Shown: in pieces, positions 1 to 7,733 of the stretch
How positions within the stretch are numbered: position 1 is the first letter of the stretch
How the letters are laid out: the number at the start of each line of letters is the position of its first letter
Origin: Sedimentisphaerales bacterium
Lineage (GTDB): Bacteria > Planctomycetota > Phycisphaerae > Sedimentisphaerales > SG8-4
NCBI GenBank assembly: GCA_016928975.1
Contig: JAFGJR010000033.1
Span: 1 to 64,000, forward strand
Direction: 5' to 3'
DNA length: 64,000 bases
The notes under the pieces: generated by a model
Told to the model about the DNA's origin: nothing
Databases searched by the model: none
The model's input: only the letters and a program-made list of their open reading frames with translations
Position numbers and translations under genes: made by a program

Positions 1-314
1 CAGCCTACGGAGATCACTGCGGTGGGTCCATTTTCGATGCCGATTCTACTCCCCGACGTGGGGCCCTTTTACATGCCGATTTCCACTCGGCGCAGGACAT
101 CTCCGGAACGGCCGGGAAAAACGGGTCTGGGGAGGCGCCAGCGGGCAGATTCAAAGCACCGTTGTGCTCGCGACAACACGCGATTGTGGACTTCTTCCTT
201 GTAGCCCCCGCGCAAGCAGGAGCCCAGGAACGTTACGACACAGGCAGGTTCCTGGTTTCGCAGGAGTGACATCGAGGCAGTCTGCCGTCACGCGGCTATC
301 TCGCTGTGGGCGTC
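1..314. other. Gene-poor stretch
   Basis: Apart from the two direct repeats at 22-81, I see no credible coding region here. Short open frames on both strands lack a ribosome binding site and any recognisable family. The stretch lies downstream of the minus-strand zinc-ribbon gene and shows no clear terminator hairpin with a T tract. Confidence 0.5.
22..81. repeat. Two 24-bp direct repeats, IS21-end-like
   Basis: Two copies of a 24-bp unit lie at 22-45 and 58-81, a 36-bp period, matching at 20 of 24 positions. The core of each is GTGGG.CC..TTTT followed by ATGCCGATT. Short direct repeats of this kind (a TTTT tract followed by ATGCCGA) resemble the multiple terminal repeats at ends of IS21-family elements. 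No istA/istB gene lies in the window, so this is either a remnant or the end of an element outside it. The IS21 assignment rests on memory of the pattern only. Confidence 0.35.
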
Positions 315-824
315 CTAACTGATCCGCGTGCGCAGATTTCGGATGAAGCCGGAGAGCACTTGCTTGGGGACGTCCTCCAGTTCGGGATCGGGCGCATCAC
401 TCCTGGCGAACTGCTCCAGGATCGCAGCGGCCTTGCGTCGGTGGGGCACGATGCGGTCCGCGGTACGCTGCGCCTCGTCAAGCTTGCCGTCCACCATCTG
501 CCGCAGGTATCGGACGATATGCTCGGTCAGTTGCTGCTCCGAGATCTCTCCGGCTGGTCCACCCGGGGCAGGGGGGACGTCAACGGTGCCCTGCTCCTGG
601 AGAATGTCCCACCGGAGCTTCGACGTTTCCTCCAACAGTTGCTTCTGCTTTTGCAGATCGTCCTCGTCGAGAGGCGCGACCCTTAACTCCTCGTCGTCGT
701 CGCTGGGCGGCAGGGGAACGTACACCTTATTATGACATGCGGGGCATTTGCCCCATTTGCCGCCGGCGTTATCCGGCGCCTCGATTTTTTTGCCACAGTG
801 TTCGCAATGCAGTTTGATGGGCAT
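315..824 (-). CDS. Zinc-ribbon protein, function unknown
   Basis: A 169-residue protein opening with a zinc ribbon: CEHCG near residue 6 and CPACH near residue 26, four cysteines in two CxxC knuckles. A short proline/acidic linker (PLPPSDDDEE) and a mainly helical, charged C-terminal part of about 120 residues follow. N-terminal ribbons of this kind are common in planctomycete proteins of unknown role. The start at 824 was chosen over an upstream in-frame start because AGGTG sits 7 bases before it and the ribbon begins right after it. The gene starts 23 bases after the queF stop, so the two probably form an operon. No catalytic motif is visible and no function is claimed. Confidence 0.7.
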   Translation of the reverse strand: MPIKLHCEHCGKKIEAPDNAGGKWGKCPACHNKVYVPLPPSDDDEELRVAPLDEDDLQKQKQLLEETSKLRWDILQEQGTVDVPPAPGGPAGEISEQQLTEHIVRYLRQMVDGKLDEAQRTADRIVPHRRKAAAILEQFARSDAPDPELEDVPKQVLSGFIRNLRTRIS

Positions 825-847
825 TTCGACACCTCGGACCAGAATCG

Positions 848-1201
848 TCAACCATCCACACGGTATTCGGCACAGACATCAGTCGTGATGCCGCCACGCG
901 GCGTGAACCGGGCCGTCACCTTCATCCAGCACGGCTTGCACATGCCGCTCAGGTCATCCAGTATATCATTTGTCAGCGATTCGTAAAAGATCCCTTTGTC
1001 CCGATAGCTCTGCAAGTAGAACTTGAGGCTCTTGAGCTCGATGCAGGTCTTGTCCGGGCAGTATTCGATCGTGATCTCGCCAAAGTCCGGCTGGCCCGTC
1101 CGCGGGCACACGCTCGTAAACTCCGGGCACCGGATCACGATCCGGTACTCCCGCCCCGGACGCGGATTGTCAAACACCTCAATCTGGTCGCGCTCAGCCA
1201 T
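848..1201 (-). CDS. queF: NADPH-dependent preQ1 synthase QueF
   Basis: QueF reduces the nitrile of preQ0 (7-cyano-7-deazaguanine) to the aminomethyl group of preQ1 in queuosine biosynthesis. The 117-residue product has the active-site stretch [14 protein letters not shown] with the nucleophilic Cys, then [14 protein letters not shown], the family's substrate/NADPH-binding motif, and a downstream Glu (FYESLTNDI). Length fits the short, unimodular QueF class. An open frame continues upstream, but its residues come from a degenerate repeat. The ATG at 1201 has AGAAGG 7 bases before it and begins at the conserved region ([10 protein letters not shown]). queC and queE lie 4.3 kb away on the other strand; queD is not in the window. 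Confidence 0.93.
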   Translation of the reverse strand: MAERDQIEVFDNPRPGREYRIVIRCPEFTSVCPRTGQPDFGEITIEYCPDKTCIELKSLKFYLQSYRDKGIFYESLTNDILDDLSGMCKPCWMKVTARFTPRGGITTDVCAEYRVDG

Positions 1202-1254
1202 ACGAAAACCTTCTTGTGCTACCGCTGGGAGTATACCCTTCTCGTCTCCGATGG

Positions 1255-1312
1255 ACAAGCCCGAAACACGACTGACGAAACCACGAACCACGAAACCCGA
1301 AACAAATCCTAA
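1255..1312. repeat. Degenerate CGAAAC-type repeat
   Basis: Upstream of queF the motif (A/C)CGAAAC or ACGAACC recurs about five times within 55 bases (CCCGAAACAC, GACGAAACC, ACGAACC, ACGAAACCC). It has no coding sense. It resembles other low-complexity intergenic repeats in this window that read GTTTCG on the minus strand. The whole 1202-1432 gap contains no other recognisable feature. Confidence 0.5.
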
Positions 1313-1432
1313 TGACCGAGATTCAAGCAACACAGACGGTGTCGCTGGCCGACAGGCCCGTTTTGAGTTTCGAGCTTAGCTCGTTAGCGGTTGTTTCGGA
1401 TCTCGGTATTCGGGTCTCCGCCCGTGGCGGTT

Positions 1433-4400
1433 CTACGGGATACGCTTCGTCAGGCAGATATCATCGAGCTCTATCGCGAGGCCGGTGCCAGTCTGCTGAT
1501 TGGGGTCGCCGACACCAATCAACATCTTCTGAACCTTTGTCAGGTCCACGGTCGCCGTTCTCAAATCTGCCAGGCCGATGTCCCACCTCTGCCACTCTCT
1601 GGTCGCCAGCATCCGTGCATCCGGACGGACCACCTCCACGCGGGATTCAGTGCTATCTTCAAGGCGCACATACAATCGACCACGATCACCCCAACTTCGG
1701 AAGTACAGTGTCAGAGCGTCTGCCCCTCCAATCGTCCAATCCTGTGGCGTGGGCCAGGTCCGTTGGACCTCTGAACACAGGGGCGACCCATTGGCGCATT
1801 CTATACATATGCATTTTCCGCCCCAGTGCCCACCCGTTTCGCCAAAGCCGGGCCCGAACGTACCCCCGACACAGGGCCAGACGTCATAGTAGTCCCCCCG
1901 GTAGCGCGAATAGCTCTCAAAGTCATCGATGACGAGGACAATGCGGAAGTCCCGTAACGTGAAAGTCCACACCTCGCCCTTGTCCACGATGTTCGGATCC
2001 GCCTCATTCACCTCATCTACGCGCCAGTAGTAGGTCCTGCCCGGTTCCAGCTCGCACGGATCGTCACTGGTCACCTCCGGCGGCTGACGGCCACGATAGA
2101 CACCCATGTCTTGTGTTGTTGCATCTGCCACCGCGGCTCTGTCTGCGCCGAAATACACATCGTGCTGGAGGCGTGGTCCTCCCGGGCACCAACTGAGTGT
2201 AAGTGGCTGGCTGACATCCTCGGTGCCATCCTCAGGAGAAGGCAGACGCGCCTGCTGCTCCAATTCCCAGACCAATCGTGGATAGTCCCGATACTCTCGA
2301 ATGTACCAAGTGGCACTCGCGCAGTCTGGCGTCCTTTTCAGGAAGTCCCATTGGCATCCGAGGTAGGTAGACATCAAGCGCATCGCTTCGGTGGTCCGCC
2401 CCGTGCCGTGTTGCTGGCTCCACTGTTCCGGCCACTTTGGGTATCCGCTGTCGGGCGGGCCCAGTGGACCGGATGTATTGAGATCCCAGAAAGAACATGA
2501 GGTCCCGTACCAGTTAGTTGGCCTGCCAACGAGAGCACCCACATACCATGAATCCTGGCAAGAGGGGGTGGCACGACCAGTGCTGTAACATCGGCCCACG
2601 AAACCCGAATTGTCTCCCACCAGCCCACCTACGTTCTCGCATCCTCGTACAGCGGCGGTCGAATAGCAGTCAGTGATCTTCGCGAGGGAGGCACGGAAGG
2701 GATCGCCTCCATAAAGACCGGCCTGGTTGACCCCCGCCAGCCCACCAACGGACTCATTGCCATCGACCTGACCGGCGCTATAGCACTGGGTGAGCGTGGC
2801 GTTGTGGTTGCGCCCCACCAGCCCGCCTACGTTGTCAAAGCCGGTTACGACGGCGGTCGAATAACAGTCGCTGATCTTGGCGATGGAAAGAAATGAGTCC
2901 CAGTAGCGACCGATGTTGCCTCCCACGAGTCCGCCTACAGAGGAATTACCGCGAACCTCGCCGGTGCTGTAGCACCGGGTCAGAACACCGTCGTAGCTAG
3001 ATCCCGCCAAGCAGCCGATAGCTTCGGATGTACCGACTATATTCGCGTCCACTATGCCAACTCTCCGGATGTTCGCTCCGGATGTGAGATGGCCGAACAG
3101 GCCCAGGCAGCTCCCACCATGGATCTCCAGATGGGAGATCGTGTGGTTGGCACCTTCGAATGTGCCGGCGAACCACGGGATGACACCCGTGGCCCACCGG
3201 ATATTGTTGGCGTCTATGGACACCGTCAGGCGGTAATGAGTGAAAGGGCTGTAATGGGCAATCGCTCCGAGTTCTTTGGAATTCGAGATCAGATAAGGCT
3301 TTTCAGGTGTGCCCAGACCCCGCAATTGAGGTGGGGCGAACCCATTGAACACTGCCAAGACTGGATATCCGCCATCCCCCATATGCCAGAAGTCCGATGT
3401 TCCATCTTCCGTCTTGTCAGCGAAGTCCCACCCTGCGTCCCGATAGGTGCGGATGTCCTTCATCCCGGCGGTGGTTTCGCCCCTGCCGCCAACGCTCTCG
3501 GTTTGACCTGTGGTCTCTATATCCCAGAAGGAATTGGACACCGTGCCACATTCTGGGTACCCCCACCTTCTCCCCAACAGCCCGCCTCCCTCAGGCCACC
3601 CCTCGACCTTGCCAGTACTGTAGCAGTGTGCCACGGTCCCGTTGTTCCAACCCACGAGCCCACCGGCAGTATTGCTATCTGCGGTAACAGCCACACTGCT
3701 GTAGGAGTTCGTTACAGTGCCATCGTTTTGACCCACCAGACCCCCTGCTTCCCATGTGTCTCTGACATCACCAGTGCTGTAACAGCCCGAGACAAAACCC
3801 AAGTTGTACCCCACCAGCCCACCCACGGTTCCAGCAGTCCGTCCGACCCCAAGCCCGATCCTTCCACCTGTCACAGTCACTCCAACGGCATTGCAGTCGA
3901 TCACGGCGCCGCTGTTGTCTCCGACCAGCCCCCCGCTTTTATCTGGTCCCTGGATTGTTGAACCGGTGCTGTGACATTGGATCACGAGACCACTGTTCTC
4001 TCCAACTATGCCGCCAATGACGCCTGATCCGCTGATCAAGCCAGTGCTGGAGCAGCGGATCACGGTGCCAGAGTTCCGCCCCGCCAGCCCACCGGCGGCA
4101 TCAAACTTATACCAGTTGTACTGTCTGCCGCTTGATCGACTTTCGTAGATCGTCAATCCTGCGATGTTCACGTCCACCACCTTTGTGTCTTTGACTACCG
4201 CGCTGGATTCCAGAAGGCCGAAAACTCCGTAATGATCGATGTACCCCGGAATAATCGTGAGGTTGGAGATAGTATGACCACGCCCCTCAAACACACCGGT
4301 AAAGGGGGCTTCCGGCCACGCCTCTGGCGCAATGACCGCTTTGGCAAAGACCTTGCGGCCGGGGAGGTTGGGATCCAGGTCGATGTCGGCGGTCAGGATG

Positions 4401-4561
4401 AAGTGCTTGCCGTAGTCTTCGGGCGTCTCGCCGAGGGCGATCAGGTCGGCAGCCGTGGCGATCTGGTACGGGTCGTTCGGCTCGCCCGTCCCGCCGCTGT
4501 ATTTGGCGTTCGCAGGCAGGACAAATAGACACATCGTCAAGGTCAGAAGTAAAGCTCTCAT
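1433..4561 (-). CDS. Secreted GLUG-repeat protein with C-terminal carbohydrate-binding-like region
   Basis: A 1,042-residue exported protein. The N-terminus is a clear signal peptide (MRALLLTLTMCLFVLPANA), followed by KYSGGTGEPNDPYQIA, the usual leader of planctomycete GLUG proteins. Two blocks of GLUG-type repeats (GGLVGxNxGxVxxCYSTG) follow, roughly residues 150-360 and 505-680, predicted to form a right-handed beta solenoid. Next is a fibronectin-like planctomycete module (TYYWRVDEVNEADP), and the C-terminus has a DDFESY region that resembles LamG/carbohydrate-binding jelly rolls. The likely site is the cell surface or exterior. An in-frame TTG lies 9 bases upstream, but only the ATG at 4561 has a well-spaced GGAGG. 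No enzymatic residues are evident; adhesion or glycan binding is inference. Confidence 0.85.
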   Translation of the reverse strand: MRALLLTLTMCLFVLPANAKYSGGTGEPNDPYQIATAADLIALGETPEDYGKHFILTADIDLDPNLPGRKVFAKAVIAPEAWPEAPFTGVFEGRGHTISNLTIIPGYIDHYGVFGLLESSAVVKDTKVVDVNIAGLTIYESRSSGRQYNWYKFDAAGGLAGRNSGTVIRCSSTGLISGSGVIGGIVGENSGLVIQCHSTGSTIQGPDKSGGLVGDNSGAVIDCNAVGVTVTGGRIGLGVGRTAGTVGGLVGYNLGFVSGCYSTGDVRDTWEAGGLVGQNDGTVTNSYSSVAVTADSNTAGGLVGWNNGTVAHCYSTGKVEGWPEGGGLLGRRWGYPECGTVSNSFWDIETTGQTESVGGRGETTAGMKDIRTYRDAGWDFADKTEDGTSDFWHMGDGGYPVLAVFNGFAPPQLRGLGTPEKPYLISNSKELGAIAHYSPFTHYRLTVSIDANNIRWATGVIPWFAGTFEGANHTISHLEIHGGSCLGLFGHLTSGANIRRVGIVDANIVGTSEAIGCLAGSSYDGVLTRCYSTGEVRGNSSVGGLVGGNIGRYWDSFLSIAKISDCYSTAVVTGFDNVGGLVGRNHNATLTQCYSAGQVDGNESVGGLAGVNQAGLYGGDPFRASLAKITDCYSTAAVRGCENVGGLVGDNSGFVGRCYSTGRATPSCQDSWYVGALVGRPTNWYGTSCSFWDLNTSGPLGPPDSGYPKWPEQWSQQHGTGRTTEAMRLMSTYLGCQWDFLKRTPDCASATWYIREYRDYPRLVWELEQQARLPSPEDGTEDVSQPLTLSWCPGGPRLQHDVYFGADRAAVADATTQDMGVYRGRQPPEVTSDDPCELEPGRTYYWRVDEVNEADPNIVDKGEVWTFTLRDFRIVLVIDDFESYSRYRGDYYDVWPCVGGTFGPGFGETGGHWGGKCICIECANGSPLCSEVQRTWPTPQDWTIGGADALTLYFRSWGDRGRLYVRLEDSTESRVEVVRPDARMLATREWQRWDIGLADLRTATVDLTKVQKMLIGVGDPNQQTGTGLAIELDDICLTKRIP

Positions 4562-4604
4562 AGTCTCCAATCCTCCAATCCCGAGTCAACCTGCAATCAA
4601 CTTT

Positions 4605-4756
4605 GAAACCGCTGATGAACGCAGATGAACGCGGATAACAACCTCTGGTGGGCATAGCCCACCGCGCCCGGCTCTTTCTGTCCTGGCGCTCCCTGCGTCC
4701 CTGCGTGAAACTCGATCTTCTATCATCGGCGTTCATCACCGTTCATCTGCGGTTCC
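4605..4756. repeat. 150-bp imperfect inverted-repeat element
   Basis: The left arm at 4605-4636 (GAAACCGCTGATGAACGCAG and onward) matches the reverse complement of 4722-4756 (ending ACCGTTCATCTGCGGTTCC). Each arm contains two copies of GATGAACG. The enclosed 85 bases have no coding sense. The ends-inverted layout and lack of genes suggest a non-autonomous palindromic element or a long cruciform; it lies immediately upstream of the GLUG gene. Confidence 0.6.
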
Positions 4757-5056
4757 ATGCTGTTCTGTGATATGAAAGAGCCTTCACCTTCGCGAAGACA
4801 GGTCCTTGCGTGCTCCGTCATGCCCCGGTCTCATCACTGTACCACGTTTGGCGGTCTGTCGCAAGCGAATTTCCGCCAGGCGAGTAGGGGATCGACGGTC
4901 ATGCCGGGATTCGTGCGAATTCGCACAAAATCCGCGATTTCTCTTGACAGGGAAATGGCTTGGCTGTATGATAATCAAACAACTGAATAGGGGATCGAGG
5001 AGAGGAGCCGACGGATCGAACGTCCTGGGATTGAAATGCGAGACCTGAGCAGTAGA

Positions 5057-5084
5057 GACGGCGGCAAGCCCGCTTGCCGGCGTC
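5057..5084. repeat. GC-rich hairpin
   Basis: GACGGCGGCAAGC (5057-5069) and GCTTGCCGGCGTC (5072-5084) pair at 12 of 13 positions around a 2-base gap. No T tract follows. A related GGCAAG/CTTGCC hairpin occurs at 6329-6347. Confidence 0.55.
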
Positions 5085-5116
5085 GTCAACGGTGCTGTGA
5101 TGCTTGGCGAGCGCGA

Positions 5117-5380
5117 TTCTGCAAAACAAAGCCAATCGATCCGGTCTGGACCGTTCGTAGTGTGCCCGCAAGGGCATCGGTAGAGACGCAAAATCTTGCG
5201 TCTCTACAAGGCGTCGCGGCAAACGGGCCCTGTTCTGCAGAACAAAGCCAATCGGCAGAGAACGGGCCGGAGGCGGGACACAACTACCGGCGTTCTGCGA
5301 AACAAAGCCAATCGCCGGATTGCGAATTGTTGATTGCGGATTGAAGAGTGGCACGATGGTTTTGCGAAACAAAGCCAAAC
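5117..5380. repeat. Four copies of a 22-bp interspersed repeat
   Basis: A unit with consensus TTCTGCRAAACAAAGCCAAT occurs at 5117-5138, 5233-5254, 5293-5314 and 5360-5380, all in the same orientation, at intervals of 116, 60 and 67 bases. Variation is limited to a few positions. The spacers are unrelated, so this is not CRISPR. Together with the palindromes around it, the repeat fills the non-coding block 4757-5528 ahead of queC, in which I find no gene. Confidence 0.75.
5180..5207. repeat. Perfect 12-bp palindromic repeat
   Basis: GTAGAGACGCAA (5180-5191) is perfectly inverted at 5196-5207 (TTGCGTCTCTAC) around the loop AATC. This GTAGAGACGCAA..TTGCGTCTCTAC type of palindrome recurs as a dispersed intergenic repeat in several bacterial phyla, cyanobacteria included (recalled, not searched). 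It has no T tract, so it is a mobile or structural repeat rather than an intrinsic terminator. Confidence 0.75.
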
Positions 5381-5528
5381 TTGGGAACAATGGGATATCT
5401 GGGCGGGAGTCGGCGTTGCGTGCAGAGCGGTTGCGCCGGGGTTTCCGCAGTTGCGTTCATCGGGTATACTGCGGGCACGCGCTTGATGGACAGGTTGAGC
5501 CGAACTACGGTCGCAGAGGAAACAGGAA

Positions 5529-6233
5529 ATGGCCCATAAGGCCGCTATCGTACTGCTGAGCGGCGGATTGGATTCCGCCACCTGCCTTGCCATCGCCCGC
5601 AGCGAGGGCTATGCCTGCTATGCGCTTACGTTCCTGTACGGGCAGCGACATCGTCGGGAGGTGGACGCCGCCGGCAGGGTGGCCCGGTCTCTGGGCGTCG
5701 TCGAGCATCGGGTCGTGGAGATCGACCTGGTGGCGTTCGGGGGGTCGGCCTTGACCGATGGCGCGATCCAGGTGCCGAAGGATCGGTCGGACCTGGATGG
5801 AAGCGGGGCGATCCCGCCGACGTATGTACCCGCCCGCAATACGATCTTCCTCAGCTACGCGCTTGCCTGGGCGGAGGTCCTGGGCGTGTTCGACATCTTC
5901 ATCGGGGTCAACTCGACGGACTACAGCGGGTACCCGGACTGCCGGGCGGAGTTCATCCACGCCTTCGAGAAGATGGCGAACCTGGCGACGGCGGCGGCCG
6001 TGGAGGGCAAGGGTCGGTATCGAATCCATACGCCGATCATCGAGATGACCAAAGCCGAGATCATCCGGACCGGCACGAGGCTCGGCGTCGATTACTCGTT
6101 GACGCACAGTTGTTACGATCCGGACCCGTCGGGCCGGAGTTGCGGCCGGTGTGATTCCTGCCGGCTCAGACTCCGAGGCTTCGCGCAAGCCGGCCTGCGC
6201 GATCCGCTCGACTACGTGGAGCAGAGCATGTGA
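5529..6233 (+). CDS. queC: 7-cyano-7-deazaguanine synthase QueC
   Basis: QueC uses ATP and ammonia to turn 7-carboxy-7-deazaguanine into preQ0, the substrate of QueF. The 234-residue protein begins with the PP-loop SGGLDS (residues 11-16), has the family stretch [18 protein letters not shown] with Arg and Asn, then [14 protein letters not shown]. It ends with the zinc site [18 protein letters not shown], four cysteines in the expected spacing. The length is normal. GAGG lies 8-9 bases before the ATG. The gene reads toward queE, 163 bases downstream, and the pair is probably co-transcribed. The sequence upstream is repeat-rich, and I cannot place a promoter in it. Confidence 0.95.
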   Translation: MAHKAAIVLLSGGLDSATCLAIARSEGYACYALTFLYGQRHRREVDAAGRVARSLGVVEHRVVEIDLVAFGGSALTDGAIQVPKDRSDLDGSGAIPPTYVPARNTIFLSYALAWAEVLGVFDIFIGVNSTDYSGYPDCRAEFIHAFEKMANLATAAAVEGKGRYRIHTPIIEMTKAEIIRTGTRLGVDYSLTHSCYDPDPSGRSCGRCDSCRLRLRGFAQAGLRDPLDYVEQSM

Positions 6234-6304
6234 CGACCATGCCAGATGAAAACGCCACGATTTGTCGCAATTCCATGGGTGGCAGCGGCAAGGCCGAAGG
6301 CTCT

Positions 6305-6347
6305 GCCGATGGCGGATGCGAAGACCATCGGCAAGCTGCGCTTGCCG
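6305..6347. repeat. Overlapping hairpins between queC and queE
   Basis: GCCGATGG (6305-6312) can pair with CCATCGGC (6325-6332), and CGGCAAG (6329-6335) with CTTGCCG (6341-6347). The two stems share bases, so they are mutually exclusive. No T tract follows. It may be an RNA processing or attenuation structure in the queC-queE transcript, or just another copy of the local GGCAAG/CTTGCC palindrome. Confidence 0.4.
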
Positions 6348-6396
6348 CCGCCACCCCAAGACGACATGGCATGGCAGGGACAATTGGGGTTTGTCC

Positions 6397-7056
6397 ATGC
6401 GAGTGAGTGAGGTCTTCTATTCATTGCAGGGCGAGGGGATGCTGGCCGGCACGCCGAGCGTGTTCGTTCGTCTGGCCGGTTGTCCCCTGCGATGTCGCTG
6501 GTGCGACACGAAGTACGCGTGGGATTACCAGGCGGGAGAAGACCTTTCGCCGGCTCAGATCGTCGAGCGAGTCAGCCAGTGGCCTTGCCGGTTTGTCGTA
6601 CTCACGGGCGGGGAGCCTATGATGGGGCCGGATCTGGCCCCACGGGCGGGTCTGGTCGATCTGACCCAACGCCTGCGAGTCTTGGGCAAGCACATCACAA
6701 TGGAGACCGCCGGTGTCCTGTTCATGCCGGGTCTGGCCTGCGATCTGATGAGCATCAGCCCCAAATCCAGCGGATCGATCACGTCTGACCCTGAGACAGT
6801 CGGCCGGTTGATCCGGGCATATCCTTACCAGCTCAAATTCGTCGTCGAATCGCCGGAGGACATTGGCGGCGTTCAGGACATGCTCGGGAAGTTGGTGCCA
6901 CTGGAACCCGAGCGTGTCATGCTGATGCCGCAGGCCGCGACGATGCAGGAACTCCAGAGCAGGTCGGCGATGGTCGCGGAACTGTGCAAACGGACCGGTC
7001 TGCGATTCGGCCCGCGGCTGCACATTCAGCTCTGGGGTCAGTGTCGCGGCGTGTGA
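6397..7056 (+). CDS. queE: 7-carboxy-7-deazaguanine synthase QueE (radical SAM)
   Basis: QueE is the radical SAM enzyme that rearranges 6-carboxytetrahydropterin to 7-carboxy-7-deazaguanine, the step before QueC. The 219-residue product has the cluster motif CPLRCRWC (CxxxCxxC) near residues 29-36, the substrate motif YSLQGEG near residue 8, the SAM-binding LTGGEP near residue 70, and SPKSSG in the second half. The ATG at 6397 was chosen over an in-frame one at 6262 because homology begins at MRVSEVFYSLQGEG and the upstream residues look like translated hairpin DNA. The ribosome binding site is weak. The stop is 6 bases from the stop of the convergent lipoprotein gene. Confidence 0.94.
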   Translation: MRVSEVFYSLQGEGMLAGTPSVFVRLAGCPLRCRWCDTKYAWDYQAGEDLSPAQIVERVSQWPCRFVVLTGGEPMMGPDLAPRAGLVDLTQRLRVLGKHITMETAGVLFMPGLACDLMSISPKSSGSITSDPETVGRLIRAYPYQLKFVVESPEDIGGVQDMLGKLVPLEPERVMLMPQAATMQELQSRSAMVAELCKRTGLRFGPRLHIQLWGQCRGV

Positions 7057-7062
7057 ACCGCG

Positions 7063-7446
7063 TCAACCCCTGGTGGTTTCCACCCAGTATTTCTGGACGA
7101 CGCCCTCCTTGATCTCAAAGTATACCGTCTGGACCCGTTTCTTCTCGTCGTTGACGATCACGAACGGCATCACGACGTTGGTTTCCTCGGTCTTGCTGTA
7201 CTTGTACTTGAGGAGCTCGCCGCCTGCGTCGGTTGTGGATTGCTCGGAGGGTTGTCCCAACGTGACGATGAGCCAGTCGCGGGTGGTTTCGCCGCACCTG
7301 ATCTGCTTGAACGTGCCAGTGGACAGCGGCGCGCCCTTTTCGCCGTAGCTGACATCGCTGTTCCAGATGAAACAGCCGGCGACTGGCAGGAGACTCCCAA
7401 TAACGATCAGCGAAAGAACGAGTCGGTCAATTCTGCGCTTTTCCAT
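7063..7446 (-). CDS. Small lipoprotein, SmpA/BamE-like fold possible
   Basis: A 127-residue lipoprotein: positively charged start, hydrophobic stretch and a lipobox ending PVAGC near residue 25. The mature part contains IRCGETTRDWLIVTLGQPSEQ, then YKYSKTEETNV and a C-terminal VYFEIKEGVVQKYWVE. The pattern of a Gly-rich helix-turn followed by strands carrying a 'phenotype of sequence difference' resembles SmpA/OmlA (BamE)-like small domains, which sit in the outer membrane. That assignment is structural inference; lipoprotein status is well supported. It is tail-to-tail with queE. Confidence 0.75.
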   Translation of the reverse strand: MEKRRIDRLVLSLIVIGSLLPVAGCFIWNSDVSYGEKGAPLSTGTFKQIRCGETTRDWLIVTLGQPSEQSTTDAGGELLKYKYSKTEETNVVMPFVIVNDEKKRVQTVYFEIKEGVVQKYWVETTRG

Positions 7447-7556
7447 TTGCGTATCTCCGAATCAGGCTTTGGCCTACTGTGTCCGGCAATGACTCAAGGA
7501 TAGACAGTCCCGCCCGATTCTGCAAGAGGCCGGGGTCTCATTTGCTGAAATCCTCG

Positions 7557-7585
7557 TTGACAGCGGTGGGCGGGTACAAGATAAT
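7557..7585 (+). promoter_or_regulatory. Promoter of tRNA-Leu
   Basis: TTGACA (7557-7562), a 17-base spacer and GATAAT (7580-7585), one base from the sigma-70 consensus. It ends 14 bases before the mature tRNA 5' end, as expected for a stable RNA gene. Confidence 0.85.
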
Positions 7586-7599
7586 ACACCTGTCAGCCC

Positions 7600-7683
7600 G
7601 CGCGGGTGGCGGAACTGGCAGACGCGCTACTTTGAGGTGGTAGTGTCCGTAAGGACTTGCAGGTTCGACTCCTGTCCCGCGCA
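7600..7683 (+). tRNA. tRNA-Leu (anticodon GAG)
   Basis: The acceptor stem GCGCGGG (7600-7606) pairs with CCCGCGC (7676-7682), and the discriminator is A7683. The anticodon loop TTGAGGT (7632-7638) sits on a CTACT/GGTAG stem with anticodon GAG at 7634-7636. A long variable arm (GTGTCCGTAAGGACTT) marks a class II tRNA, and GGTTCGACTCC forms the T arm. The 3' CCA is not encoded and must be added after transcription. It is a single gene, convergent with the MCE gene. Confidence 0.97.
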
Positions 7684-7733
7684 ATTACCCACGGAGTCTA
7701 CTGGAGGCGATTTTGACGTGCGCTCGGTGCGAG

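Noticed and set aside
5117..5380. Possible CRISPR array
   Set aside because: Only four short repeats with unequal, unrelated spacers and no cas genes.
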